A DNA stretch of 64,000 bases from Polyodon spathula. Lineage: Eukaryota > Chordata > Actinopteri > Acipenseriformes > Polyodontidae. This document shows positions 50,088 through 62,600 of the stretch, in pieces (the stretch's first letter is position 1; every line of letters starts with the position of its first letter). The position numbers and the translations under genes were made by a program. A model generated the notes under the pieces. The model saw only the letters and a program-made list of their open reading frames with translations, did not search any database and had not been told where the DNA came from. The stretch covers positions 3,762,890-3,826,889 of the forward strand of contig NC_054565.1 in the NCBI RefSeq assembly GCF_017654505.1, read 5' to 3'.

Positions 50088-50587
50088 NNNNNNNNNNNNN
50101 NNNNNNNNNNNNNNNNNNNNNNNNNNNNNNNNNNNNNNNNNNNNNNNNNNNNNNNNNNNNNNNNNNNNNNNNNNNNNNNNNNNNNNNNNNNNNNNNNNNN
50201 NNNNNNNNNNNNNNNNNNNNNNNNNNNNNNNNNNNNNNNNNNNNNNNNNNNNNNNNNNNNNNNNNNNNNNNNNNNNNNNNNNNNNNNNNNNNNNNNNNNN
50301 NNNNNNNNNNNNNNNNNNNNNNNNNNNNNNNNNNNNNNNNNNNNNNNNNNNNNNNNNNNNNNNNNNNNNNNNNNNNNNNNNNNNNNNNNNNNNNNNNNNN
50401 NNNNNNNNNNNNNNNNNNNNNNNNNNNNNNNNNNNNNNNNNNNNNNNNNNNNNNNNNNNNNNNNNNNNNNNNNNNNNNNNNNNNNNNNNNNNNNNNNNNN
50501 NNNNNNNNNNNNNNNNNNNNNNNNNNNNNNNNNNNNNNNNNNNNNNNNNNNNNNNNNNNNNNNNNNNNNNNNNNNNNNNNNNNNNNN
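50088..50587. other. Assembly gap, 500 N, cutting two genes
   Basis: Exactly 500 N. It interrupts the cathepsin L-like exon on its left and starts directly before the Tondu motif of the vgll2-like exon on its right. The missing 5' exons of both genes must fit here, so the real distance is surely more than 500 bp unless the join is wrong. Confidence 0.97.
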
Positions 50588-50695
50588 CCTACTACCAGGG
50601 AGACATCAGCAGCGTGGTGGACGAGCACTTCTCCAGAGCTCTGAGCTCTTACATAGAGGGAGATGGGAAGAGACGCGCCACAGAGCTGGGAGCAG
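50588..50695 (+). CDS. vgll2: vgll2-like exon with Tondu motif (partial)
   Basis: Starts in the N block. Reads YYQGDISSVVDEHFSRALSS then YIEGDGKRRATELGA plus one base and donor GTAAGA. The VVDEHFSRAL core is the TEAD-binding part and is intact. Confidence 0.92.
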
Positions 50696-53600
50696 GTAAG
50701 AGCAGAGCGACAGTGACATGTTCTGTCTTACACGCTATAACAAAGACGCTGAGATCATGTGACACTGAGGCCTCACCTGCTGTATGAATAGAAAGAATGC
50801 TCTTGCAGTTCCGAGTAGCCAACTGATCCCCAAACTCAGGTCAAGTCAGGTCTGTGGACTTGTGTAATAGGCCTGGGACCCAGAGTGGTTTAAAATATAA
50901 CATGCAGGTCTCATTTTGTTGTGAATTTTACTGATTGAAAACATGCTAGCTTTCTCTTTTTCACATGTTTTGCTATGACGTAAGACTGGCCCTGTTAACT
51001 ATGAAGCAGGAGGGATCACAAGGCCTTTATACCACAATGTAATAGAAGCCAAAGAGAACTGGGCCCTTTCAGCATCAGCTGCAGCTTTTCATATCTGATG
51101 GATAATATGTTTTCACATATTAAATTATATTGCATATTGTAGCCTAATTCTCAGTGAAAAATAACAGACTTAAATAATAGTCTTATTACGACTAATCATA
51201 TTCTATAATTGTGAATGGCATAATTAATAACAATGTTTATAACCACTTATAACAGATACCTAAACTAAACAAAACAAACAAAAGACATTTGACATCCTTT
51301 AATTGAATTGACAGTAGTGTAAATATAATTCCAGATGAATAAAAAGCTTAATGCTAATACCAACACACTACTCATATAACTGTGGACAAGAATATATTTT
51401 TAGAAAGCTCTGTACATCGATTCTGTTTTATCTATTTAAATTCAATTGTGTATGTATCCTAGTATCTTATTACAATATAAATATAAATATAAATATAGCT
51501 AGGAAATGCCCATAGCAGATATTCGCCTGGGACAGGCCATCCAATGAAAACAACAGGTGGAGACCTCCTCTGTCAAGCACTGAGATGGGCTCTGTCAGCA
51601 CCACAGTGATTTAGGGCAATATTGTTTGTTGAAGTTAGTCGTTATATAGGCTGATGGGAAAAAGCGTAAGCCACCATAATCATAAAAGTAGATGGAATTT
51701 AGTTTACATGAAAAAGCAGTGATGTAGTATCAGTGCCACGCCACCTTCATGTTTAAACCCCATACAGAAATGTCCCATATTTACTAAGCAGTTGTTCTTT
51801 TTTATGTAAATATTAAATACAAGGAAAAGCCTATGATTAAAACTACACTAAAACAGAAGTCAATTGCCATTGATCGGTACTCAACTGAAAACAAGAGAGA
51901 GGACAGCTTCCTTTTTTTTTTAAATCATCACGTCAGTGAATGAAATTATTAAGTACCTGCTGATGAATACTTCTTAAAGACACTGAGTATGAGTAACATG
52001 TTTCTGTATTATAGTAAACCCTTCCTCCCTGCTTTCTCTCTGCAGAAAGCCTCTCCCCGGGTCGACGTAGCTTCCCCCCCTCGTTCTGGGACAGTAACTA
52101 CTCCCCTCCAGTGAGTCATTCAGAGGGGACAGCATACCCTGTGGAACCGTACTCTCTGCACCCGGGTCTACCCCCTGCACACGGCCCAGAGTCCTGGGCT
52201 TACTCACCAAGCCAGACATACCCCCACCCCCGCCCCTTGCATGAACTCTACCCCCCCACGGGCCTGGAGCCCCGCTACAGCCCGCTGCTCATGCCAGCCA
52301 TGCGCCCCACTCGGATAGCCACTCTTCCCGGGCATTACAACATCACCAAACTGGAACCAGTGCCCTCCTGGCACAGTGTCCTGCCAGCCAGCGATGCCAC
52401 CCAGACACTCACTTTAAACATCGATGCAGGTAAATACTGTTCCTAGAGCTGCACCCTGACAAGAATGTACTGTAGGAGACAATGAAACTTTTCAGCAGCT
52501 GCAGTACACTGGTACTGTTTGTCAAAGGGGAAACATATCCTGGGTCATTAATTAACTAGGGGGCTCAATCTTCTATTCTACTGCATTGAGCTTCAGATTG
52601 CTCTTGGTCACACTGCTGTTTTCTCTGTTTTTATAAATAAGGTTAATGGCACAGAACACGTGGATAACAATACCTACAATTCGCTCTGGAAGTGATGCTA
52701 CAGGGTGTTCTTGTCAGGACAAGAAGGAGCCACAAGCACCACCCTGTTATGAGCTTTATCTGTCTATCACAGTGCCACCCACGACCGGCTTCACCTAAGA
52801 TAACATTAAAAGCAATGGGAGTCTATTTTAATGATTTATGAATTGTAAACCCACGCAAAAAAAATCAAATTGAACATGATGAATAAAACACCGGGCTGAA
52901 AACGCAATGCTCAGAAACTGTATTAACCTGGTTAACCACTGCCAGACCATCCTTGACATTGGACCCAATAACCAAATTATGTTCAACACACATTTTGATT
53001 GTAAGTCATTGTAAGGTTAGCTATGATTTCTGGACCAACCATCAAAACTCTTTAAAACTCCAGGACCATGCAACCTTTTGAGACAGACGGTTCTAAGTGG
53101 GGGACGTAAAACTGTCAATGCTTGAGAGAATGAAGACAGTGGGACGATAGCCCAAGTAATTTATGTCTGTACTCGTGAATTGATTATTTTAAAAGCATTG
53201 TGTTTTCTGTTTGTGCAGCTTCCGTATCATAACAGATTTCCTGAAGTTATTTGTTCTTGTTTTATGGATTAAACTTCGTTGTTGCTGTGAGACATTCTGA
53301 ATTCAAGGCCTGGCACAGCTGCTATTGTGATGTCACACTGCTACAAGCTGGCCAGTGACATTTGAAAAATGAATACTCTTTGGAACACCTATGTGCTGAA
53401 TATAAAATGCAATAACAACTATTCATTTTCCTCATCAGGAAAAAAACAATGAAGCCTAATATTCATGTACAGTTACAGAGTTGGCTTCAAACTTGTTTCT
53501 GACAGTATATGGTGAGCGACTACACTACTTAGTTTAGCCATCACTCTACAGGGAGGTGACTGAATAAATATATGGGAGATTTTTTGACATCCATATAACT

Positions 53601-54013
53601 CCCAATGGCACCCCTGTATTATCTTGTATTATATATACAGGCATGCATTTTAGTCTATATTTTCAAAGCATTTCTGCCTTTCTTTATTGAACTCCTATTT
53701 TTTGAAAGGAGAAACATTCATGCTAATATTACAAAATGAAAACCAAACACTTTGCAAGTGCAGGGAACTTGGATTATATTACTTAGTTGTTTAGTTCTTA
53801 TTTAATAAAAATTAACAGCTGTTTTACCTCAATAGAGTTAATTGAAGACCAGGGTAAACACTATGGCCCTCTGGAGGTCTTTTACATCCAATACTGCACC
53901 TCAGTTGGGTTGGCTAAGCACTGTGCTAACATATCATAATAATTACCATCTTTTCTCTTTCTGTCTCAGGACTTCAGCACCACAAGAAAAACAAAGAACT
54001 GTACTGGTTTTAG
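50588..54013 (+). CDS. vgll2: Vestigial-like (vgll2-like) TEAD cofactor, 5' end lost in gap
   Basis: Vestigial-like proteins have no DNA-binding domain; they bind TEAD factors through the Tondu motif and steer muscle and craniofacial gene expression. Exons on the plus strand are 50588-50695 (partial), 52046-52429 and 53970-54013, with GT-AG borders and matching phase 1 junctions. The first exon opens with YYQGDISSVVDEHFSRALSS, the Tondu core. The second carries RRSFPPSFWDSNYSPPV and EPRYSPLLMPAMRP, which match human VGLL2 (QRSFPASFW, DPRYGPLLMP), and a YNITKLEP block resembling VGLL3 (CDITKTEP). The last exon gives (G)LQHHKKNKELYWF and stop; VGLL3 ends in a related LQHQDKSKESPWY. VGLL2 versus VGLL3 cannot be settled without a tree; I favour VGLL2. 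The N-terminal exon is missing in the gap. Confidence 0.85.
50696..52045 (+). other. vgll2-like intron 2
   Basis: 1.35 kb, AT-rich. Its 3' part (51855-51990) is one copy of a dispersed repeat that also occurs at about 38660-38790. Confidence 0.6.
51855..51990 (+). repeat. Dispersed repeat family Y, copy 2
   Basis: CAATTGCCATTGATCGGTAC, GAGAGAGGACAGCTTCC, ending in GATGAATACTTCTTAAAGAC. It lies inside the vgll2-like intron. Confidence 0.6.
52046..52429 (+). CDS. vgll2: vgll2-like body exon
   Basis: 384 nt with acceptor CTCTCTGCAG and donor GTAAAT. It encodes 127 whole codons from SLSPGRRSFPPSFW to LTLNIDA with partial codons at both ends. The exon is rich in Pro, Ser and Tyr, as usual for the family. 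Confidence 0.9.
52430..53969 (+). other. vgll2-like last intron
   Basis: 1.54 kb without recognisable genes or repeats. If this intron is retained, the protein would end after LTLNIDAGKYCS. Confidence 0.6.
53970..54013 (+). CDS. vgll2: vgll2-like last coding exon
   Basis: After acceptor CTGTCTCAG comes GA CTT CAG and on to TGG TTT TAG, giving LQHHKKNKELYWF and stop. It is 44 nt long and easy to miss. The ending resembles the C-terminus of VGLL3 proteins. Confidence 0.85.
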
Positions 54014-54435
54014 AGCCTGTTCTAGTTTTTCTGTTTGAGTCTGTGTTATCTTCTGGATGACAATGGCTGCAGTTAAGCGTTTGCCCTTATCTTTGGTTCA
54101 AGATCGGATTTGTCTTTATCTTCAATCAACATTTGCACCACAGAACAAACAGAAAGGGTGGCTTTGAATGCAGAGAAGTCTTGTGATTGATGTTCGTTTT
54201 CTGGGTGTGCAGTGTTTATCTGCCAAGAACTGTTGCGAACCGGGCAAGCTGAATGACTGGCATTTTTGTGGCGTGCCACTATGGATGAAAGATGGGAAAA
54301 AGAGACGGATTTGTTTTAGTTTTCCAATGACGTTACTATAGAGTAATTATAAATATTATATGGAATGTATTTATCTGTATCTTGCAAAGACTTTTTTTTT
54401 TATATTTGCAAAAATAAATGCTGCAAAAAGCATTG
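54014..54435 (+). other. vgll2: vgll2-like 3' UTR
   Basis: Non-coding stretch from the stop to just after the AATAAA at 54413-54418. It is AT-rich with a T-run before the signal. The cleavage point is estimated. Confidence 0.65.
54413..54418 (+). terminator. vgll2: Poly(A) signal of the vgll2-like gene
   Basis: AATAAA about 400 nt after the stop codon, the first canonical signal on this strand after the last exon. Confidence 0.7.
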
Positions 54436-55086
54436 AAATGAACCTTGGAAGGACATTTTAATGATTATCTTTGTAAGATTAATACACAACATCCTTCAGT
54501 TACTGGTGATTTCATGGGTTTTAATGATTATATTTAGGACACCCGATTACAACAATGGTTGCAAACCTAATTGCAAAAATGAAGCAAAGCGCTGGTTCAG
54601 GCAGGGAACTCACTTTTAATCAGTTAATCAAATCAAGATTATTAAGTGTTGATAACCAGGCAGTTGTCAATTGAACCAGCAGTACCTTATTGCTAACAAC
54701 ATAATTGCTTGCCCAATGATGGCCAGAGAAAGCACTCAGATCTTACCTGAGCCATTACCTCCCTGCTGTGAGTTAGCTTGCCTTCTCCTCCTCAGCCTCC
54801 ACCTGATTTTTTGCTTCATATAACGGGGAGGTATTAGCTATCTGCCCCCTGCCTGTGGCTTTCCTACAGACAGCCTCTCCACTTATCAGTGGAAAATGTA
54901 TTGGTAGGGGTTCCCTGAGGTGAGGCCAAAGGCCAGAGATGTATTATATGTTAAATGTGTTATCCAATAACTTATAATATGCATAAAAGTGTGTCGTGTC
55001 TAATCTGTAATAAATATTGAATCTATCACATGACTGCAGTTCACTGACTGAACTGCTTACATTTCTGTTTGCAGTTGGTTTATGCT

Positions 55087-55818
55087 GGACATACAAACTC
55101 TGCACAGCACAGGTATGATAGACAAACACTGCACAGCACAGGTATGATAGACAAACACTGCACAGCACAGGTATGATAGACAAACACTGCACAGCACAGG
55201 TATGATAAACAAACACTGCACAGCACAGATATGATAGACAAACACTGCACAGCACAGGTATGATAGACAAACACTCCACAGCACAGGTATGATAGACAAA
55301 CGCTGCACAGCACAGGTATGATAGACAAGACAAACACTGCACAGCACAGGTATGATAGACAAACACTGCACAGCACAGGTATGATAGACAAACACTGCAC
55401 AGCACAGGTATGATAGACAAACACTGCACAGCACAGGTATGATAGACAAACACTGCACAGCACAGGTATGATAGACAAACACTGCACAGCACAGGTATGA
55501 TAGACAAACGCTGCACAGCACAGGTATGATAGACAAACACTGCACAGCACAGGTATGATAGACAAACACTGCACAGCACAGGTATGATAGACAAACACTG
55601 CACAGCACAGGTATGATAGACAAACACTGCACAGCACAGGTATGATAGACAAACACTGCACAGCACAGGTATGATAGACAAACACTACACAGCACAGGTA
55701 TGATAGACAAACGCTGCACAGCACAGGTATGATAGACAAACGCTGCACAGCACAGGTATGATAGACAAACACTCCACAGCACAGGTATGATAGACAAACG
55801 CTGCACAGCACAGGTATG
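55087..55818. repeat. 29 bp minisatellite, about 25 units
   Basis: Unit CACAGCACAGGTATGATAGA plus CAAACACTG. One unit carries a 5 bp insertion near 55328. All three minus-strand frames are open across it because the unit has no stop in that orientation. Confidence 0.97.
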
Positions 55819-56542
55819 GGCTCAACCAATGAATGGATATTTGGATGAGGAACACACTAAACAATTTTCAACCACCATGACTTTACCTTTAGTGTCTGCA
55901 TTTGCTTTTTGACAAAGATTGCGAAAAATCCTGACATAAAAATACACTGCACAGTAAAAGAAAAAAAAAAAAAACGTTTACAAGAACCGGTTTCCTAGAG
56001 CTATTAGTTATGTATTTTACAGTTTATATATACTGTACATAATTTATCAAATAAACAAGTATATTCACTCCTCCATGCCACACATTGTGCACCGGTCTTT
56101 GTATGGCACTGTGTTCTAGCTTCTATGCACTGGTAACGTAAGCTATTTATTTATTGTTTAAGTCTGTATTAATGTACTTTGACTCTGAGTTTAGGAACTA
56201 CTCTTCAGTTCTGGGTGCTACTCTAGATGTAATATTGACCAGATCAGCCACAGTGTGTTTATATGAATGAGTGACAGTGGTGCAGTGCCAGTAGAACAAA
56301 GACGCACTTCCAAGGTGGTAGATCATTAGATGGCACTGGCTCTTCTATAAAGACCATTAGGCTAATCTGCCCTGTGTTACATATATCTATAGGTCTGTAT
56401 ATAAATACTTATTTTTCACAGTCTCAGCAATGATTGAGCAGGACTTAAAACATGGATATTACATCATGAATTAAAAATGAACAGAAATAATACTGCATCA
56501 TATCACATTAAAGAAAGGCACATGGTCTAGATAAGACCTAAT

Positions 56543-56619
<77 letters not shown>
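56543..56619. repeat. (TG)n microsatellite
   Basis: About 38 TG units. Confidence 0.97.
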
Positions 56620-56620
<1 letters not shown>

Positions 56621-56639
56621 ACTCTTATAAAAGTTGACA

Positions 56640-56815
56640 ACAGCAAAAGCTTAGTAATAAAGTATAAAGAAACATGATAACACACAGTGAAAGCATGGTA
56701 AAACAGAGGGGCATTGTAAAGCATATTAAAAAAGCATGACAAACTGTACTAAACTAAATTCAAATTCATAGTATAACCATGGGGAAGTATGGGAACACTG
56801 CAAAACTATCTTCTG
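56640..56815. repeat. Degenerate AGCATGGTAAA-type array, second copy
   Basis: Units such as GAAAGCATGGTAAAACA, GCATTGTAAAGCATATT and GGGAACACTGCAAAACTAT, parallel to 23735-23945. Confidence 0.6.
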
Positions 56816-57284
56816 TGCCACCAGCAGGTAGTAACTGAGGGCAGTTAGTTCCTTTAAAAAAGAATAAAAACGACTACCTCACAAGATCACAATATTCACT
56901 GATGACTTGTTATCATTCATGCACATGAAATGAGCAAGAGATCAGTCGTCATACATGCTTAAATCTCAATCAAAGGAAGTCCTGACTGAAATGGAGATAA
57001 TCTGAGCAGATAAGGGGTGCTTGCAGCACAGTGTCCTCTGATTTTCAGGTTCGGGTTTTATCTGATTGGAGCAGGACTGAAGTAAACAGCATATTTTCCA
57101 CTGATGAGAGGGAATATTGTGAACAGCATGCCAAAACGCGTCTGCTGTAAAGTTAAAACTAGACAAAGAAAACAATGTATACGGAAACCTTAAGATACCA
57201 GTATGTGTATTAGTACGCAATTGTGCATTCATTATTATACAATAATGTGAAATCCCTAATAGCTCTATTCTTGTTTTTTTTTGT

Positions 57285-57660
57285 TTGTTTTTTAAATACC
57301 CAATGATCATTTTACCTCTGATTTTACCCAAATTTAGATTGTCCAATTACTTTCCCTCACAGCAGCAATTCCCCCCAACAGCTCATAAGAAGGGAAGGCT
57401 CAGTGGGTGCCCTCTGATCCAACAACCAAGCCCATTGCCTTTTTACACCCAGGAACTTGAGAATGGATATCAGTGAGCTACCGGCCACTGTATGACAAAG
57501 GCTAGCCCTGCAAGTGTCCGCTTGAGTTCACTAGGTGCCTGGTCAGTAGGGGTCGCTGTAGCGTGATGGAGAAACAGTTCCTGCTGGTTTACGTCCCTAA
57601 TCCAGGAGCCAATGCAATGCACCCTCTGGAATCCCCAGTGAAGACCAGCAACCAAGTACT
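57285..57660 (-). mobile_element. SINE, second family, reversed copy
   Basis: The reverse complement gives TTGCAGGGCTAGCCTTTGTC, GTAGCTCACTGA and TGGGCTTGGTTGTTGG, matching the copy at 43405-43665. A T-rich run at its left end (57276-57295) would be the A-tail of the minus-strand element. Confidence 0.6.
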
Positions 57661-57680
57661 CCCCTGACTGAATGACTCAC

Positions 57681-57950
57681 ACTGCACACCACACAGCGGC
57701 TCCCAGACTCTCTCACTGCACACCACACAGCGGCTCCCTGACTCTCTTACTGCACACCACACAGCGGCTCCCTGACTCTCATACTGCACACCACACAGCG
57801 GCTCCCTGACTCTCACACTGCACACCACACAGCGGCTCCCTGACTCTCTTACTGCACACCACACAGCGGCTCCCTGACTCTCTCACTGCACACCACACAG
57901 CGGCTCCCTGACTCTCTTACTGCACACCACACAGCGGCTCCCTGGCTCTT
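57681..57950. repeat. 34 bp minisatellite, 8 units
   Basis: Unit ACTGCACACCACACAGCGGC plus TCCCTGACTCTCTC, eight copies with few changes. It abuts the reversed SINE at 57285-57660. Confidence 0.95.
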
Positions 57951-59349
57951 GTTTCTATGGTGCAATGTGTAATCGAGCCGACATCACTTTGTCCTATCCA
58001 CACCCACCACATTTTAAACACACATTTCCAAAATAAAGCAAATAATAACACACATCTATTCACTATATAGGTTTAAAAATATGTAGTTTAGAAAGAAATC
58101 TATCCAAACTTGATACCTGTATCTGATACTAGAGTAAGTTAAAGAAGAATCTGATTGCATGGTCACAGAACGACAGCAAAGATGTCTTATTATCTATGGG
58201 CATGCTCAATCTAATCTATTCCAATTACAGTGATGTATGTATGTCTGGGATTTACTGTGTTAACTAAACACGCCACACTGCTTTCACACAATAGCCTATA
58301 GTACCATCTAGTGTTAAAACATAGAACTTCATTTAAAATAAAATATTGATATTAATTGGGGCAGATTTACTAAGCCTTTGCTCCAGAAGTGTCATGTTAT
58401 AGTATATCTGACCAGTTGTGTGATACTAATTCTCATGCATCTCGAAAAACTTGTATCTAGTTTTGATGAAACTTGGTATTTACCTAATTTAGCATACGTT
58501 ATTGGGAGTGTCTGATTGGGGGGCATATATATGGGGCTATTTGTCTGTCCATACATTTGTCGTTCTGTATGTCACACTTATATTTTTGCAGAATTCAGAA
58601 TACATTATTAAAATTTAGCATAATATATTTGCATGGGCGCTTCTCATCTGTTCACGAGTTCAGGATCCACATTAAAAACATGCAGCACCAGGAGGTTATA
58701 CAGTAAATCACATCTACAAACCTCGTTAAAACTTAAGCGTATTGCCTTTTTCCAAATGTGCTTAATTTATTCAACTGTATAGGGGTACCTTCAAATGTAA
58801 ATGATGTTGTAGACAACACGATCACGTCATAGTGGAAGTTAATATATTGAACCAACATCTATTTCCTGAAACTAGTGCAGCCATCTATCAATCTCCACAA
58901 AAACCAGCCCTGCCGAGCCTAACATAAAACCAGTGCTGGAATTTCTAACAGGAGCCCTGCGATGATGATCCCCCTCTAGTGGCTCGTAGAAGGGACTGCA
59001 TGAAGTTTTGCAATTAAGTGCAGGCAAACGGCGCAGTCACACTTGCTCACGTAAATGACCTCCATACGTGCAAAAACGGTTAGATAAAGATAAGGTGAAC
59101 CCTGTTCGTAAAATTTTAAGGAATGTTATGTTCAGGACTGTGGTTTTTTTTTTAATGCGTTTTTTAAATCAGTCCATTAAACCTTTTTATCAGCTGTTTG
59201 AGAAGAGCGATTTAGAAGTCCAGCTTCACTTTAAACAGAAAATACCACCCTAACTTAAAGCGTAGCTTGCAAACAGATTTCTTTAACCGAGCGTAATACC
59301 ATATATAACAGCGCCAATCATGTATAATTAGGTTCTGTGCGAACTGTTA

Positions 59350-59630
59350 TTCGTCAGCGTTCAGTGGCAGCAATGCAGACAATATGAGCGGTTGCCTCCC
59401 TCCCATGCGGTAGGAGGCGCTGTTGCAGAGACCCCGCGGCCGCTCGCTCGGCCATGTTGAAATAGTGTCTGTGTCTTTCCAGCGCTGAGAGGCAGAAGAG
59501 CTGCAGCCCGCCATTGTGTAGAGAGCAGGTTCTGTGTAGAGAAAGCGGCACTTAACTCTCACATAGGCATTTCACACGCCGCCGCGTTAAATACAAGCTA
59601 AACAGATTAAACAGGCCCCAGGGGAGCGCT
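59350..59630 (+). promoter_or_regulatory. ythdf2: GC-rich promoter and 5' UTR of ythdf2
   Basis: A CpG-dense stretch in otherwise AT-rich DNA, ending at the ythdf2 start codon. It contains CGCGGCCGC and two CCAT-type sites resembling YY1 sites (CGGCCATGTTG near 59450, CCGCCATTGTG near 59508). There is no TATA box in a convincing position. This is a typical housekeeping-type CpG promoter; the transcription start is not fixed by sequence. Confidence 0.65.
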
Positions 59631-59657
59631 ATGTCAGCCAGCAGCCTTCTAGAACAG
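59631..59657 (+). CDS. ythdf2: ythdf2 first coding exon
   Basis: ATG start and nine codons, MSASSLLEQ, then donor GTAAAA. Identical in protein to human YTHDF2. It sits at the 3' edge of the CpG-rich promoter. Confidence 0.95.
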
Positions 59658-62600
59658 GTAAAAAAAGGCACTTTTTAAGTTTTTAAGAGGCATAAACAAA
59701 AAAAATATCAGCTAGTAGTGCCAGAAACAGCCGTGGCTCTGTCTGGTGCCGTAGGCCCGACCACCTGCTATACGACACATTGGTACATTTAAATTTCTTT
59801 ATTTCTTTTTTTTTTTTCTTCTTTTTTTTTTTCTCATAACTCAAACCTTCATGAATCACCTCGACCCAATCCAGAGACCGAAAGGCCAAGGGAATAAAGG
59901 TGAGTGGCATTTAACCCCTCATCTTTTCCGTTAAGTATTTTCAGGGGTGTTCGTGGTGGCTGTTCAAAGCTGGCGGTGTGTGTGTTGTGCTAGTTGCGGT
60001 GTTACAGGCCCCCTCCCGGGCTATTGTGTTTTTATATACATTTATTAGTCAAGTTGGAGGGTAAAACATGTATAAAGACACGTTAGGTTGAATATGATTG
60101 AAACGTGTTTAAGAATGGGCCTGTGCGGTCTTTATTTATTTATTTATTTTTACAGATGTGCATTTAAATATAAAATAAGTTGGTACACGTGACACATTTT
60201 GGCTTACGAACACGTTTATAAAATTGTATTCCTCTTAAAATGCTACCAAAAGATATGTTCGAGTGTATATTTTTTTATACATTTTTTTGTTAAGGAAATC
60301 CCAAACTGTAATGTGGATAATTTAGGGGGAAAAAAAAAAAAAAAAAAACCCTGCTAAACTTCAGTTAAAATTTGAATTGTAATTGGAAATTATAATTTGG
60401 TCTTTTGTTAACTTGTTTTGGGATGTGCAGTTCACTGACTGTTGGCCTTTTGATTATTTAAAACCGCGTAAATGTGCGTTTGTTCCGCCCGATTACACAA
60501 ATGTGGTATGTTCAGTACTTAGCAGTGCCTTATTAATAACACAGCGATAAGAAAGTGGGTTTAAGAAATGCAGTGACTAAGTGGAATGGAACATGCAGGA
60601 CTCCGCGTTTTTGAACAGTGATAACGTATAATTTCAACCATTCCACATTTTACGTTACAAGAATGCATGACCAATATCCTATCAGGTTAAATGTCCCTTC
60701 TACTCAGCCGTTAAAACATAAGTACATGTGCATTGATTGAAAAAAAAAATCAATATTGTTTGAACTTGAGCTGGTTTACTGATAGATGCAGAAGACACTA
60801 TGTCTGAAGTGCCTCCTCCCCAGATGTGACAGGTGTGTGTACTTAAAAGGCTTGATGTCAAACACGTGATCTCCCAACTCAGTTCTATGCGTGTTTACAT
60901 GTTGTGCAAAGTGACCTGTGGAATGAGAAAACCAAACCTTTAATCGAGGTGTGGTTGATATAATTGTGTAATGCCTGTGATCTGTAATCACAGCCCTTTT
61001 ACATGTGTCATTTTGTGCTTTGTCTATTTTTTATGATGGTTTCCGGTGTTTTACTGCTACTGGTGACAAGTGAAGAGGTGGGATGTCAGAGAGCTGTCCT
61101 GTATAGTAAATGGACAGTGAGCTCCTAATATCTAGAATAACTTCTAACAGTAGTAGTATTACTGGTTTGCTTACTTAATCGCTTGTCCCAGTATGTAAAT
61201 GACAGGGGAGTGTGTCTGCCATCTAAGTGTCAGTGTTGACGATAGCCATGTGTTTGGTACCAATGGTTAAATCGGTCCCTTGATGGCTGCAGAACTGTAT
61301 TAATCTGAAAAGGGAATATCTGTGAGACAGTATTAACACACTTGACACCCGTTTTTCTGTATCAAAGGGGAAGCCAATTATTTTGTATTAAATGCGGATC
61401 GATATGTGAAATTAACTTATTCTCCTTATTGTCTTTTATAGTGCAAAACGGAGCTGTGAACCAAAAGGACACTTTAAATGATGACGAGTTTGAGCCTTAC
61501 CTGAACAGTCAGGCCAGACAGGTAAGATATTTAAGACTTTGAGAATTACTGGTATGAATTGTTTTCAATAAAACAGAAATACATATAATTGAGTCATTCC
61601 ACTTCAAATCCAGATTTATAAAGACTGTGTTTGCCTTGGACGCTCCCAACTGCTGTTAAAGGATTCAGCTTCCTTATTTTTTCTTTGGCCACAGCGACTT
61701 GTTGGCCTATGCCTGATCAGCTGCAGGGTCACTTTTATTAAACCAGTCCTGCAAAACCAAGGTGCTTTCAGGACAGCTGTGGTGGAAGTAGTGTGCCAAC
61801 TGCAGGCACGTTGGCATTCTTTTAATACATTGTAATTTGTAAGCTCTGTCCTGATGAGTAAAGCTTCATTTCTTGTAACATGCAACTTAAATTGTATATG
61901 ATCCACTGTAGTTTGTTCAGTTTAAACTATACCTGATCCGGTTACCTTTCTATTTATACAAACTGATGGCTAAAATGAAATTGTTTTGCTTGTATGGAGA
62001 ATAGTGTCAGTAGGTGGGGTGGGGGAGATGGCAATAAGCATTCATTACAACAAGGTTTTTTATCAACAATTCCCTTATCGCAGATCCATTCTGTACACGC
62101 TTTTGTAGCGTTACCTGATTTTTACTTTGCCATGACCCAGAGTGATAGGGACTCCATTTATTTGGCCAGTTTATCTGGGATCCTGCTTTATGTACAATGT
62201 ATGTTGCTAGTATGCAGTGGTGCTTTAACAGGTGTGTCAGGGTATAGAATAGTATAGGATAGTAATGTTTGTTTATTTTTAGTGCGACAGCAAAACTGAT
62301 CAAATCTTCAGTTCGAAATAAATATGCATTACTCACACATTTCTCCCTCTCCACAGAGCAATGCCTATACGGCCATGTCTGACTCCTACATGCCCAGTTA
62401 CTACAGCCCGTCTATTGGATTCTCGTACTCCATGAATGAAGCGACCTGGTCCACTGGTGGTGACCCACCTATGCCCTACCTGACCTCCTATGGACAGTTG
62501 AGCAATGGCGAGCACCACTTCCTGCCAGATGCAATGTTTGGGCAGCCAGGGGCACCGCTGGGGAGTACACCTTTCCTAGGCCAGCCCGGCTTCAATTTCT

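Larger units (their letters stand above)
54436..59349. other. Intergenic region between vgll2-like and ythdf2
   Basis: No coding exon seen. It contains the 29 bp minisatellite (55087-55818), a (TG)n tract, a degenerate AGCATGGTAAA repeat copy, a minus-strand SINE, the 34 bp minisatellite and a copy of another dispersed repeat at about 58440-58580. Confidence 0.6.

Noticed and set aside
54944..55829. Three overlapping 245-249 codon frames, Cys-rich and membrane-like
   Set aside because: They are entirely made of a 29 bp tandem repeat that is open in all frames; no conserved protein is attached.
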